DNA from: Merluccius polli | Lineage: Eukaryota > Chordata > Actinopteri > Gadiformes > Merlucciidae | Length of the DNA stretch: 64,000 bases | NCBI GenBank assembly: GCA_030340625.1 | Contig: JAOPHQ010002298.1 | Span: 1-64,000, forward strand | Direction: 5' to 3' | Shown: positions 32,382-43,629 of the stretch, piece by piece | Position numbering within the stretch: the stretch's first letter is position 1 | How the letters are laid out: the number at the start of each line of letters is the position of its first letter | Notes under the pieces: generated by a model | Databases searched by the model: none | Seen by the model: only the letters and a program-made list of their open reading frames with translations | What the model was told of the DNA's origin: nothing | Program-made: the position numbers and the translations under genes

Positions 32382-35300
32382 CTGGAAGATAAAACGGAAG
32401 ATTGGCAAAGGTGAGCAAGGCTGCTTGGAGAGTATACATGATCTTTTCTCATAATGTCTTTCCAGCAAATCAGTCAGTCACAAAAGTGTACATGGCGAAA
32501 TCTATTTACTAGTGACGCTTTTTTTTTGCTAGTGGACTCCCTACTGTAATTTACAGCACTTTTAGTCACATAGCACCCGTTTCTGTTTGTATCGAGGTTC
32601 ACACACAGACTACACTGGCAGCCTACAGAGTGAAGAGACCACCCAAATCACAGTAGTATACAATGCCGCCAGGTGCAGTCTGTCACTCAGAATGGGGACT
32701 CTAAAAACACGGCATTTCGCCTGGATGGGCGTGGTTTGTGTTGGACGTAGCCGTGCACAATTCAGAGAGCTGTGTCTGAACTCCACGAACCCCTACAGGA
32801 GTACTGAGTGTTATTGTTGATAATAATAATAATAATTGATGTAGAGCTTTTCAAAGCACTCAAAGGGACTTATTAGTGGAAGGGGACCTTTATTAACCAT
32901 CAATGTGTAGCACCCAACAGGGTAAACAGTCTACATTTCCTATTAGGCCTACGTCAGTGGTTCTCAATCTCTTCCTTCCTCAAATTATATTTATGTTCCC
33001 CTTTCACGCCAGCAAAAATTATATCATTAAAAAGGCTACTCAAACGTCTGCCCTTTTTTATTGGATAATGTTGCACAATTGTATTGCCCCACCTGGAATT
33101 ATGCAGTTCTCAACAGCAGTTCTCTTATAATATTTTATTTGATAGGCTAGGCCTACTTGAATTGACAATAGGCTACATAATCACTAACACCAAAACGGGA
33201 AAGTATTCACAATGTTAACAGACATCGCTGCGCAATTTTAGATCTACAGTAACAACCATTTCATTTTTTTAAACCTAAAATATCTAAAACAAATTGTATT
33301 GCTAAAATTAACTGGCAGATGTTTTTCTTTGCTGTCAGCCATTTTCAGCACCGTGTAACTGGTAAAGACAAACGGATACGCGCACTATGCACACACATCG
33401 TGAGTGACGTAGGACGTAAAGTCCCACCTCCGGGCAAAATGCCGTGTTTTTAGAGAGTCCCACTCGGAAGGATTATTGTGAACCCATAGCCTACAGCCTA
33501 TGCTGCGAACAAGCAATAATAGAACAAATCTCCACTTGTATGCACCAGTCATCCATTTAATGATGCTGCCGATTCATGCCTTCAACGTCAAGCTTTAATG
33601 AATGGTAATTTAAACACAAGCACACATTGAAGCAATAAGATAACCCATCTGATTCTGGAGAACATCTGCACATGCGCGGTCATAACTATGGTTAAGATAT
33701 ATGAATGAAACATAATTGAACGTGATTTGATTTTCTTTTGAGAAAAAGATCGTTATAATTAGAAAAAGATTTCAATATAACGAGAAAATATCTTGTTATG
33801 AGTTACTTGGTCTATCCAGTGAGGCATCAATGCGCTGCGGTAGTGGGAAACTAAATTATTTGAAGGCAATGCCGTTTATACTTTCATACTTCTAATCAAA
33901 TGACTTACCATTTCCCAGCATGCATGAGATCAAAACCATCATGGATCTTCTCAAAGGGCAGGGTATGGGTCACAAATTCATCAACCTTGAGCCTTTTGTT
34001 CATGTATTCTTCGACCAGTTTGGGGACACTTTCAACACTCTTATACCCTTTAGAAAAAGAACAACCAAATAACCAAAAGTTGGTCAACAGGATAAATAGT
34101 GTTGTGGTATTGTGCACAAATGCATATGAAAATATAGTGAATATTTCATTATAAAGGTGCTTTCAGATCAACTTATACCAAAATATAATCCCATTCATTT
34201 TATTGTGGACTGGTGGCATATTTAGCCACACATATTTCTGTATATTTGTCATATGACATGACTCAATTTTTTTAAATGTTATTTTGCAAATTGCCACAGA
34301 TCCTTAGACAATCAAAGTCTAGACAGCTTGCACATGAAGAAATACCGCATCTAAAATGCAAACATTGGCTAGCATAGTAACATGAGGTAAGGTACAGACA
34401 ACCCTACTCCAACTGGATACCTCCGAATGCTGTGCCTTTCCATGTGCGTCCAGTGACCAGCTGGAAGGGACGTGTGGAAATCTCCTGCCCTGCTGCAGCC
34501 ACACCTATGATGACACTGGTACCCCAGCCTTTATGACATGCTTCAAGTGCTGCTCTCTGAAAAACACCATGTAAACCAATAGCAGACAAATGGTACCAAA
34601 ACATATTGAAACATGTGATCTCATTTCATTAGATAAAACATTTAATATCTTGTCTTTGTAATGTGTTCAAATAAATACAGGATTTGCAAATATTTTGCAA
34701 TTTTCTAATCATTTATTTATATTATGTATTCGTTTTTGGAATTGAGGTTTGTATAAACATACCATGAGTTTGATTTGTAAACTTAAATTATTGTACTTAC
34801 CATGATTCCAGTATTTCCTACACACTCAAAAGAGTAATCCACCCCACCGTCTGTCATCTCTATTAGGACTTGCTCGATCGGCTTGCTGTGATCTTTAGGG
34901 TTCACCAGATCAGTGGCACCAAACTCTTTAGCAATACCAAATTTATCTGGGTTGACATCAATTGCGATAATCCTGCTGGCCCCAGCCACCTTGCAGCCCA
35001 TGATCACTGCAAGACCCAAAGCTCCAAGACCAAAAACGGCGCAGGTCGAACCGGCCTCAACCTTATTGAAAAGACAACCAAAACAATATTGTTTTCATGA
35101 TTTGATTTTAAAGTTCCTGTTTTTGAAAATGATAAAATAACATGTTTTGCTGCACCAAATACTTAAAAAGGGCACTTATTTTACTGTATACAAATTCGGC
35201 AAAGACTATTTCGGCAAAGACTATTTCTAGACTATTTCTACTATTTCTATATCCTCATTTCAAGCAGGAATATGTTTAAATGCCACAGAGTACATCAGTG

Positions 35301-38300
35301 TACATATTTAATGAAAATAATAATCTTAGATCACAAACTATAAATAATAACTGACCTTGGCAGTGTTGAGAGCAGCTCCATAGCCAGTAGAAATGGCACA
35401 GCCAAGCAGGCAAACTTTATCCAGAGGGGCCGTTTCATTCACTTTGGCTAGAGATATATCAGCAACTACAGTGTACTCTGAGAATGTGCTACAGCCCATG
35501 AAATGAAACAGGGTTTTGCCCTTGCATGAGAATCGAGATGTCCCATCTGGCATCAGTCCTTTGCCTTGTGTCAGCCTTCGAACAAATGTCAGGAGTGCAA
35601 ATAGAAAAGTTTAGCTGTAGGTGAATATGATCACAAAATATCTGATTCCATCTCTAAACCAGTGCACATACCTGATCTTTTGACACAAGTTAGTTTTCGG
35701 ATTCTTACAGAACTTGCACTCTCCACACTGCGGCACGTACAAGGGTATAACGGCATCACCTTAAAGAGGAATTTGTAATTATAATCACCATTTTTGCATG
35801 TATTATATTAGATATTTGCTTGCAGTGCATGTTCTTGGGTAGTCTGGGATAGCTCCGGGGGTGTGCAATTGGTCCAATGACCAGATTAACCATCGATGCA
35901 ACCAGGCTACAAGTCATTCATATAGATATGTAAATATATTGTTTATTTGTATTCCATTCTTTTATTTGAATACTCTCCCAACCCCAATAGCTGTATACAG
36001 GTATACATATCTTTGTTGTGCCTTGTTATTCTGCCTTGAATTGCACTTTTTCTATTTCTGTCATTTGCCGCTATAACACCTGAATTTCCCTCACAGGATT
36101 AATAAAGTGTCTTGTTATGTTATCTTACAAAATATTACACAAGAATTAATTTATATTACAATAACAAATGCCGTTGCATTTATGTCATTGTATGTGATAT
36201 TTGCTCGAGGTTTGAATACCTGATTGGAACTTTGTTACGCCCTCACCAACACTTTCAACAATACCAGCTCCCTCATGTCCCAAAATGACTGGGAAGACTC
36301 CCTCTGGGTCAGAACCACTCATTGTGTAGGCGTCAGTGTGGCAGATACCTGTGGCCACAATCTGAAACAGTATTCCATTGAGATTATTGGCACTGAACTC
36401 AGTAACTGATATGTAGGCTACATATTATGTAGGAAATGTATAGATTATCTGGGAAAAATACAGATTGTGCTTTTCTACATTTAATCACACACACACACAT
36501 TTTGGCAGTTGCCAGCCTAGAAAAATTCCTTTGATACTGCCTAAAATTACTCAGCTGAAGTCATGCACACACATGATTTATTTGTGCTAGGTTACTTCAT
36601 GGTTTTAGTTTCATACCAAAACTGTTTAATTGATTTAGTAAATGAATACCACCAAGTATCATCTAGGCTACCTACCTTAATACGCACTTCTCCAGCCTTA
36701 GGCGATGCAACCTCCACTTCTTCGATGGAGAGAGGTTTCCCGGCATCCCATGCCACGGCAGCTTTGCATCGTATCGTCTGTAATCAAGAAAAAAATTGAG
36801 AATAATTAAGCAATATCACATGAGAGGGAGTGCTGCTATACTGAATATCAGCATGGCTGTGATCCGGTCGTAGGTACGAGGCTGCGGCCGGTTATAACAG
36901 CTGTAAAGCGGAGGGATACATGTATAGTTAAAAGTTCCATGAGTGCTGTTATACTGAATATCAGCACTCATAGAATGCCTCTTGTCCAATCAAATTACTT
37001 GGTCAGAACCAGGCGCGGCGTTATGGGTGGGCCCAACAGGCCTGGTTTCCGTCAGAAGCACTCCACCGAAACAGCTCTCCTCAGAGTCTCAAATGACATC
37101 ATGAGTTCATCTGATGAGGGAAAATGTTCTGTTCTGGTGCTATTAGATCTAACTGCAGCCTTCGACACAGTCGATCACTGCATTTTGATTGAAAGGCTTA
37201 GGCAGTGGGCAGGTATCACTGGGAGCGCCCTGGACTGGTTCTCCTCTTATCTTCAGGATAGGAGTTTTTCTGTGTCTACCGGCCCTTTTACATCTGATAC
37301 CGCTGCCTTGTCCTGTGGTGTGCCCCAGGGTTCTGTCCTCGGACCTACTTTGTTTGCACTTTACATGCTCCCCCTAGGAAAAATCATTAGCCAATTCAAA
37401 GAGGTCTCTTACCATTGTTATGCGGACGATATCCAACTGTACGTCTCATTCAAACAAGACCAAACCCACAAGCTGTCTGCCCTGTTTGACTGTCTATCTG
37501 CTGTCAAGGACTGGATGGCAAACAACTTCCTCCAGCTAAATGCAGACAAAACCGAGGTCCTCATTATTGGTTCAGATAAAGTCACCTCGAAAGTTGCCAC
37601 TTGCATGGGGTTCCTCTCAACAACTGTTAGGTCTAAACTCAGAAACCTAGGTGTAATATTTGACCAGAAAATGTGTTTTGACCACCATATTAAGTCTCTA
37701 ACACGTACCTGTTTTTTTCATCTGCGCAACATCGCAAAACTTCGACCCGTTGTGTCCCAGGCTGAATTGGAATCAATCATCCATGCATTTGTGTCTTCCC
37801 GTCTGGACTACTGTAACGCTCTGTTCACCTGCCTCGACGCGGAAACGCTGGGCCGGTTACAATTGGTCCAACATGCAGCCGCAAGGCTGCTGACTCGGTC
37901 CAAAAAGTCTTGCCACATCACCCCCATCTTAGCTTCCCTACACTGGCTCCCCATCAAATTTAGAATTCAGTTCAAAGTCCTAATCATCACATACAGAGCA
38001 CTCCATGGTCAGGCACCTGCGTACATCTGTGACCTACTGCGTCCTTACACCACCAGTAGGTCTCTCAGGTCCTCTGACCAGGGGTTGTTAGCTGTCCCCC
38101 GGTCCAGATTAAAAACAAAAGGGGACCGTGCATTCCAAACCGTGGCCCCCAGGTTATGGAATGCCCTTCCCCTGGATCTAAGATCTGTGGACTCGGTCAA
38201 CACTTTTAAAAAGCAGTTAAAGACCGTATTGTACAAACAGGCTTTTTGCTAATGATATTCTGTGTAAAACTGTTTTATGTCTTTTTTTTTTTTTTATTGT

Positions 38301-40069
38301 CCATGTTTCAATTGTCTTAGCATAGTGACCATGCTGATATTTTAAATGTGAAGCACTTTGTGACTCCTGGTCTGTGAAAGGTGCTATATAAATAAACTTT
38401 ACTTACTTACTTACTTACTTGTACAACTGGCCCATCCAAAATGAACATTTTATTTTATTTTTAATTATTAAAATTAACATCTAAATTCAGAATAAATACT
38501 AAAAACGTCCCCCTTTATATATATAAAAAGGAAATATAATATTTATTTGGTTACTAACATGTGTGATGTCTGAACCAATCACAACAGGCCATTTTACGTC
38601 CGCTGTGTACAGTTGACGTTTGGCATTTTACTGTAGTTAGCCTTCAGGCAGAAGACCTCCTACATCCATCTCTGATGTTAGGCTTACTTGTTTAATGACA
38701 TAGGCTATTGTAAGGACTTGTTTATTTTAAAATGTCCAGATATTTTATTACTTTATGAAATAAATGTCTGTGAGTTTAAAAGAAGTGGGCTGCGCATTTC
38801 TGATTTGATTTGGCTTTTCGTGCATTTGGTTAAACACATTACCGGTAACAGGAGAGAGACAGTGAGAGCGAGAGAGAGCGAGAGAGAGAGAGAGAGAGGT
38901 CCGCTGGGTGAGCTAGATTAACTTTTAACGGGAGAGAGAGCGGCGCACCGCGCTGTCAAAGCTCGTCTCAGCAGAAATGGTGTGTGCCTTCAAGGCAATA
39001 TAGACACGAACGAGTCATTCAGGAATAATTTCCAACTATATGTATGTTAGTGTTATTTTTTCCTTAGAAGTGGCCCATCCAAAATTACTCTGGCCCATCC
39101 AAAATTGAAATCCTGGCGCCGCGCCTGGTCAGAACTAACTTGTATAACACTGATTCAATACCGACACTAGTGCTTTTGTTTTATCCATGTAGTCAGGATC
39201 CAGAATGAAAACCTGCTACTAGCCAATGGCTGAGATTTTACTATTTGGCAGGTAAAATAGTTCATGTTTATATATTTAAAAAAAATTCTAGCTAATTAAA
39301 AAACGTATAAAAAATGTTGGACCTTGTATTATATAGGCTATATAAACAAACGGTGGCCTTTATAAGTGTTTATTGATCAGATGTGTAAAGTCGCCTATTG
39401 GGATATTTTATGAGAAGAAAATAACCAGTAGGCCCTAGTGGACATTGCCCTCTCGTCTTAACTTGGGTTCTTGGTTTTGCAAGACTTGGAAATCTGTTGA
39501 AACCGAGTTAAGCAAACATATGTGCCTGTGCTTCATGCGCCACACCTTACAGCTGACGTGAAATGTTTTTTTGCTTTCACCAGTTAATTTAACAGTTGAC
39601 CGTTTTAAATGTTCCCACGTTTCATTTGTTACTTAAAACAATAAACATTACGAGAATAAAATATCCGATATCATGAAAAATATCCAAATTAAATTGGAAT
39701 TTAGGTAGGCCTATCTACTACAGGAGAGGAGCACTTCAACGCAGACATTAAAGCTCTGCAGGCATTTATGAATTATGAATGCAGCAGTTGACTTCATTAA
39801 AGAGATGATTATGTACGTTGACAGTCGACATTCATGTCCATGGCATAGGAGTATTTTATTTCCGTGGCGACGTGCCCAACGTAAAGAAACTAGAAATACT
39901 TAACTTGGATCATACAACTTGTCAAGCAGTGCTTTGCTATTTAAAATCCTTCTTTGTTCTAGATTATAAAACAAGTTATTCTAATAGAACCTCAGCATTT
40001 GTTTTGATTGTTTTTTGTTTTCATTATGTTACGAGAAACAGAGATTATTACCTTCCCGACAGTTGCCAT
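32357..40069 (-). CDS. adh5: adh5, class III alcohol dehydrogenase (9 coding exons, complete)
   Basis: Zinc-dependent class III alcohol dehydrogenase, which oxidises S-(hydroxymethyl)glutathione with NAD+ and reduces S-nitrosoglutathione in the cytosol. Exons on the - strand, first to last: 40069-40052, 36777-36676, 36361-36220, 35759-35672, 35575-35356, 35061-34801, 34556-34421, 34047-33909 and 32381-32357. They total 1131 nt, 376 aa, against 374 in human; exon lengths 102, 142, 88 and 220 are those usual for ADH genes. The catalytic zinc ligands (Cys of ICHTDAY, His of GHEGAG, Cys of GCAISTGYG), the four structural-zinc cysteines (CGECKFCKNPKTNLC) and the GLGALG NAD motif are all there. The Arg of CQKIR and the Asp/Glu of DPEG, which mark class III, are kept. 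The start codon is chosen because MATVGK joins TIRCKAAV in phase, as in fish relatives. A fish class III duplicate (ADH8-like) is possible but less likely. Confidence 0.93.
32694..33463. mobile_element. MITE with GGGACTCTAAAAACACGGC inverted ends, in adh5 last intron
   Basis: GGGGACTCTAAAAACACGGC near 32694 and, inverted, GGGACTCTCTAAAAACACGG near 33460 form imperfect terminal repeats that extend through CATTT(C/T)GCC. A short (TAA)n run lies at 32817-32836. No coding sequence. Confidence 0.6.
33909..34047 (-). CDS. adh5: adh5 exon 8
   Basis: A 139-nt exon encoding GYKSVESVPKLVEEYMNKRL, KVDEFVTHTLPFEKIHDGFD and LMHAGK plus TG of a Cys codon. The donor is GTAAGT. Confidence 0.95.
34421..34556 (-). 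CDS. adh5: adh5 exon 7
   Basis: A 136-nt exon encoding RAALEACHKGWGTSVIIGVA, ISTRPFQLVTGRTWKGTAFG and the first base of a Gly codon. The donor is GTATCC. Confidence 0.95.
34801..35061 (-). CDS. adh5: adh5 exon 6 (NAD-binding fold)
   Basis: A 261-nt exon encoding VEAGSTCAVFGLGALGLAVI, GASRIIAIDVNPDKF and GGVDYSFECVGNTGIM. GLGALG is the dinucleotide motif and the Asp of AIDVN binds the adenosine ribose. Confidence 0.95.
35356..35575 (-). CDS. adh5: adh5 exon 5
   Basis: A 220-nt exon encoding LTQGKGLMPDGTSRFSCKGK, FSEYTVVADISLAKV and VCLLGCAISTGYGAALNTAK. The Cys of GCAISTGYG is the third catalytic-zinc ligand; relatives usually have GCGIS, so the Ala is a mild change. Confidence 0.95.
35672..35759 (-). 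CDS. adh5: adh5 exon 4 (structural zinc lobe)
   Basis: An 88-nt exon encoding GDAVIPLYVPQCGECKFCKN then PKTNLCQKIR. All four structural-zinc cysteines are present. The Arg at the end is the residue class III enzymes use to bind the glutathione carboxylate. Confidence 0.95.
36220..36361 (-). CDS. adh5: adh5 exon 3 (catalytic zinc ligands)
   Basis: A 142-nt exon encoding IVATGICHTDAYTMSGSDPE then GHEGAGIVESVGEGVTKFQS. It holds the Cys and His ligands of the catalytic zinc and the class III acidic pair (DPE). Confidence 0.95.
36676..36777 (-). CDS. adh5: adh5 exon 2
   Basis: A 102-nt exon encoding TIRCKAAVAWDAGKPLSIEE then VEVASPKAGEVRIK. The acceptor is ATTACAG and the donor GTAGGT. Confidence 0.95.
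37041..38252 (+). CDS. LINE reverse transcriptase C-terminal part (open, about 400 aa)
   Basis: An uninterrupted frame covers RT motifs A (LVLLDLTAAFDTVDH), B (GVPQGSVLGPTLFALYM) and C (SYHCYADDIQLYV), then the thumb and C-terminal domain ending NTFKKQLKTVLYKQAFC. The frame runs upstream into hAT sequence to an ATG at 36939, but those first residues are not LINE protein. The endonuclease half is missing. The lack of stops in about 1.2 kb suggests a young copy. Confidence 0.88.
   Translation, partial: PGFRQKHSTETALLRVSNDIMSSSDEGKCSVLVLLDLTAAFDTVDHCILIERLRQWAGITGSALDWFSSYLQDRSFSVSTGPFTSDTAALSCGVPQGSVLGPTLFALYMLPLGKIISQFKEVSYHCYADDIQLYVSFKQDQTHKLSALFDCLSAVKDWMANNFLQLNADKTEVLIIGSDKVTSKVATCMGFLSTTVRSKLRNLGVIFDQKMCFDHHIKSLTRTCFFHLRNIAKLRPVVSQAELESIIHAFVSSRLDYCNALFTCLDAETLGRLQLVQHAAARLLTRSKKSCHITPILASLHWLPIKFRIQFKVLIITYRALHGQAPAYICDLLRPYTTSRSLRSSDQGLLAVPRSRLKTKGDRAFQTVAPRLWNALPLDLRSVDSVNTFKKQLKTVLYKQAFC
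37041..38420 (+). mobile_element. L2-like LINE, 3' part, inside a hAT
   Basis: 5'-truncated insertion that starts in the reverse transcriptase (FRQKHSTETALL) and ends in an (ACTT)n tail after GTGCTATATAAATAAACTT, the 3' arrangement of fish L2-type LINEs. It has the same orientation as metap1 and opposite to adh5. Confidence 0.88.
38850..38897. repeat. (GA)n microsatellite
   Basis: AGAGAGA runs with a few interruptions within the hAT element. Confidence 0.85.
39136..40051. other. adh5 intron 1, proximal part
   Basis: AT-rich; no gene seen. An ATG-bearing alternative first exon at about 39838 was examined and not accepted. Confidence 0.4.
40052..40069 (-). CDS. adh5: adh5 exon 1 (18 coding nt, MATVGK)
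   Basis: ATG at 40069-40067, then GCA ACT GTC GGG AAG and donor GTAATA. It joins exon 2 in phase 0 to give MATVGKTIRCKAAVAW. It is too short for any reading-frame search and was found from the expected class III N-terminus. Confidence 0.8.
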
Positions 40070-40131
40070 TTTTCTACGATGCATGAGATCTCTAACCTTG
40101 AGATCCGATGTCGCTGTGTGGTGCGCCAGCC

Positions 40132-40149
40132 CCAGATGACGTATGTAAA
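40132..40149. promoter_or_regulatory. 18-bp direct repeat with CRE-like core, copy 1 (adh5 promoter)
   Basis: CCAGATGACGTATGTAAA lies 63-80 bases upstream of the adh5 ATG (- strand gene) and includes TGACGT. An identical 18-mer is at 40699-40716. It could be a target duplication around the intervening repeat DNA, or a CREB/ATF-type site; neither is shown. Confidence 0.45.
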
Positions 40150-40698
40150 ACCCCCTTTTTTCTTCTTTTTTTTCAATGCTTTATTGAAAATTACAAAAAT
40201 AAACATTTCTGGCACGTTTTTCACAGTACATACCTTGCATAAGTGTAGAAAGAATGCCAGGTGAACATCAATCAACAGTAAAACTTATAATAATAACATC
40301 AATATAGTAAATTCAGAGCAGTTGAAATAAAATAAAAATAAATACAAAAATAAATAGACACAAATAAAATACGTATAAAACAGTCTAAATGTTGTTTTCA
40401 ATAAGGGGGATTCGAATTAGTTTCAACTGTTCATTTCAGTGGGAACATTTTTCAAGATATCATAATTTTTGTGCCTTTGTTACTGTTAGAATTTTTAGAG
40501 ATTTTAAGTACAATGTGTGTAAAAAACTAGCCTGGCTAACACCAGACTAAATCACAAATGAGATGTAGTCTGGCGACCACCTATTCATTTTCCTGTAGAG
40601 GAGGCGTGGTTCCCGATCGTTCAGAGCCGTTTATTGGGTGCTACGAATGTCTATCATAAGCGTCTGTTCGTAGCTCTTAGCCAATCGTATCAATTACA
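40150..40698 (-). mobile_element. Possible retroposed insert at the adh5 5' end
   Basis: Flanked by an identical 18-bp direct repeat and starting with a T-rich stretch (TTTTTTCTTCTTTTTTTT). It includes TAGCCTGGCTAACACCAGAC near 40525, a phrase I associate with fish interspersed repeats. The nature of the insert is uncertain. Confidence 0.4.
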
Positions 40699-40716
40699 CC
40701 AGATGACGTATGTAAA
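40699..40716. repeat. 18-bp direct repeat, copy 2
   Basis: Identical to 40132-40149. The 549 bases between them begin with T-rich sequence, as a poly(A) retroposon in - orientation would. Confidence 0.6.
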
Positions 40717-40793
40717 GCGACAGAAATTCGGCGAGCAAGCATCGAGGAAGAAGATGACATTGTTTACAAGATGTCGTCGAACGATTATTGCGA

Positions 40794-41051
40794 TTAGGCA
40801 ATCAATGGCGATACGACCACTACGACCGGGGTCTTGCTAAACCCCATTAGCTTGGCCACTAACGGAGCTAGTTGATAGATTAGGTTTTTGCCAAATCCTG
40901 TTGGAAGCAAGGCTAAAACGTCCTTTTTGGTGGTGATGAAGGAGTGCAAAGCCAAACGTTGTTCTTCTTTTAAAATAAACTTTCGTTCTAAACTATCTAG
41001 AACACTGTCCACAGCTAGATCGAAAGAGAGCTTCGCTTCTGCTGCAGCCAT
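40794..41051 (-). pseudogene. RecQ-like DEAD/DEAH helicase N-terminal fragment
   Basis: From ATG at 41051 the - strand encodes MAAAEAKLSFDLAVDSVLDS, then FILKEEQRLALHSFITTKKD and the Walker A-like ALLPTGFGKNLIYQLAP and VVVVVSPLIA (motif Ia region). After SPLIA the frame diverges from any helicase and no later motifs are present. The usual family motif is PTGFGKSL; here the Ser is Asn. Fish genomes carry many such dispersed pieces, perhaps spread by a transposon. Not a functional gene as seen. Confidence 0.7.
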
Positions 41052-41169
41052 GTTGGATCCGTACGAACGAACTACAAGCTTCCGTCTGTCGAATAGTACG
41101 CGTCATCGTCTTTCCGTCCCTCCTCGTTCTGTGATTGGATATCAAAGCCTAGCAAATTCTTGCGTGAGG

Positions 41170-41645
41170 AACCGGTCATAGCTAGCCTAGTCCTAACTAG
41201 ACCTTCGTACTCATTTCATTCATACTAAAGGTCTAGCAGTGCTGTAGAGACAAACGATTTCTCACTTGAAGGCGGGTGCTGTTGAAGTTTAAAACCTATT
41301 GGCTCTGCCCAGTGCCACTCTGGATCTGCCTTAACCAATCGCTAACGTTTGGTCGTGACGTATTTCATGCGCCAGAAACCACGTTGCGCGCAGTATACAA
41401 ACGGCAGATGCAGTGAGCATTAGCATTAGCCTGGTTCCGCCCGCCTCCGTACTTCCGCTCAATAACTGAAATTCGCGCACGACCTCTACATCACTGTTCT
41501 CAGGCCGCGCCTCCTGTTCGCTGATTGGAAGGCACATTTGAGGGAAAATAAATCGTTCTAACATACAGCACGGCCAGACCTTAGTACTGAAGTGAAATGA
41601 AAATTGAGCGGAAGTACGTAGGCGGGCGGAGCCAGGCTAGGTCAT
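41170..41645. mobile_element. Foldback-type MITE (TAGCCTGGCTCCGCCCGCC)
   Basis: TAGCCTGGTTCCGCCCGCCT at about 41428 pairs with its inverse at about 41602-41640. A second inverted pair (TTTCATTCATACTAAAGGTC at about 41216 and the inverse near 41553-41605) lies outside and inside it. The arms overlap, so this may be two related copies in opposite orientation. Confidence 0.6.
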
Positions 41646-42189
41646 AGCCACCAGGCTGTCTGGCAGTTCGAAATTTCGAGCGCGCAAGGCAGCATGGGTG
41701 TACCCAGGCTAGTAAAAAAAAAACTTTAGCACGGCCAATGGCCTTCTGCGTTGCCGTGGCAATATGCAGTACAGGAAACGACAAGCTCAGATTGCCACAC
41801 GAAACGTTTAGCGGTCCTTGCAGTAGCCAAGGCTACTTCAGGGGGTCCATAGACCATGACAGAAAATGTGTGTGTAACCCTAACCTAGCACCTAAGGAGC
41901 GTGAATGATCCTATGATTGCTGATTAGAGGTAGACATGATAATTTAGTTAACCCAGAGTTGTTCAGATAGTGTGGTCCACTATAGGCTACTTTACTAGAA
42001 TGATTCAACATACTATGAATAACCAGGGTCTCAGAACTGCAACTCAATTTCTTTCTTTCTTTCACTCACTTAATCACACACACACAAGAGTTCACAATTG
42101 TTCGTTTTGAGTTCTAGACAAAGAAATTCTAACTGAGTTAATTGATTTCAAATTTCTAAACACACGACACTGCACAGTATAAATGCATG

Positions 42190-43440
42190 GTAGGGTTGGG
42201 TCAGTGTAAAAACATTCAAATCGGTTTGATATTAAGCCAAACACCGGACCGGACCGGTATATATTGGAGTTCACCACTAGGTGCCGCTCCAGAGCTGGTG
42301 GCGGTAATGCAGCTACACTAAAGAAGAGAGTATAGCGTTCAACATTCAACAACTGAGTTTTTATTTCTCACAACAACCATTCAAGGTTTAAACAACGAAA
42401 CAACGGCACTTCTTGCTCACGGTCTGTGAGAGGGTTGCCAACCGTCCCTTGAAAAATGGAATTGTCCCGTATTTAGAAACAAAAGCACCCGTCCCGTATT
42501 GAGCTGAAAAGGGACGCACTTTGTCCCGTATTACTGTGAGAAAAATAGTAAGTAAAATGCCAATGGAAAATGAATAACAGGGCGCTTTATATGGACATTT
42601 ACGGTAAAGTTGTTCCCGGGCCCTGTCCTGCTCTGTGACCAATGAGCTGACACTATGACGATACAGAATACGCTCATCCCATTGGTCGAGGTACTGTCGC
42701 TCATGGAGAAGATAGACAAAGCAGCATGGGTGACGCTGACTGTGACACAGACAGATATATATAGAATACTAGATGTCTCGTCCGCGTTGCTGGCCAACGG
42801 AGTCGAACGTCCGCACATGGCGGCCATCTTACCCCAGGCAGCTCGGTCACCCATAACATGTGTTGTAGTGGTACATGTACTATTTAGAGAACCATAACTT
42901 GCTCAAATGTCATCTGATTTTCAAACGGTTTGGTTTGTTATAAACGTCAAATATGTAGTTATGACACTGCATACTTAAACAAAATAAAAAAAATAAAACA
43001 TAGAATAATGTTCTAAAATAGGTAGATTACAATATTTCCTATTACAAATAGGCTATAAGAAAGGCTGCATGTTAAAATCCCCACCCTATACATTGATCTT
43101 GCCTGTGGTAAGATGCCTGTGGTCGACCATCTTGCCTGTGGTAAGATGGCCGACCTGTGAGGACGTTCTAGACTCCGCCGTAACACATCTAGTGTTCTAT
43201 ATATATCTATGGACACAGACGCCGGCACTGCTTTACGGGGCGGAACACTTTCGAGCAGCAATGCGACTAGTACATCAACTACTGCAAATACTGTTGAGTT
43301 CATAAGTTGTTTTTTTCTGTTCTACTACAACTGTAGCCTTACAGTCATTGCCTTTGAGGCAACTTTGTTTGCACTTTTGTTGCATCAAATCAAACCGGTT
43401 TCGGCTCGTGCACCGGACCGGCAAAACCGGAAATCAACCT
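42190..43440. mobile_element. hAT-like element with nested repeats
   Basis: AGGGTTGGGTCAGTGTAAAA at the left matches 17165-17300. The right side near 43400 has CCGGTTTCGG...CCGGACCGG. It contains a GGTTGCCAACCGTCCCTTG repeat at 42430 and an inverted pair (TATATATAGAA(T/C)ACTAGATG) at about 42760-42845 and 43125-43225. No transposase frame. Confidence 0.5.
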
Positions 43441-43549
43441 GCATGGCGTGTATTCTTCTTCTTCTTTTAGATTTGATTGGCGGCTGGCATCCAACTTGGC
43501 AGCCACCTACCGGACTGGAGTGTGGAACATTAGATGACAGGAAGAAAAA

Positions 43550-43555
<6 letters not shown>

Positions 43556-43612
<57 letters not shown>
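43556..43612. repeat. (TA)n microsatellite
   Basis: About 28 TA units immediately before the 3' end of the I-type LINE. Confidence 0.95.
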
Positions 43613-43617
<5 letters not shown>

Positions 43618-43629
43618 CCCTATCCATTA

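Larger units (their letters stand above)
37010..39127. mobile_element. hAT element in adh5 intron 1, 8-bp target duplication
   Basis: CAGGCGCGGCG at the left and its inverse CGCCGCGCCTG at the right are the ends. GTCAGAAC is duplicated exactly at 37002-37009 and 39128-39135. TGGCCCATCCAAAAT occurs repeatedly near the right end. It was later split by an L2-like LINE at about 37041-38420. Confidence 0.9.

Noticed and set aside
39816..39846. Alternative adh5 first exon (MDMNVDCQ)
   Set aside because: The donor would be in the wrong phase for exon 2, and MATVGK at 40069 fits the family.
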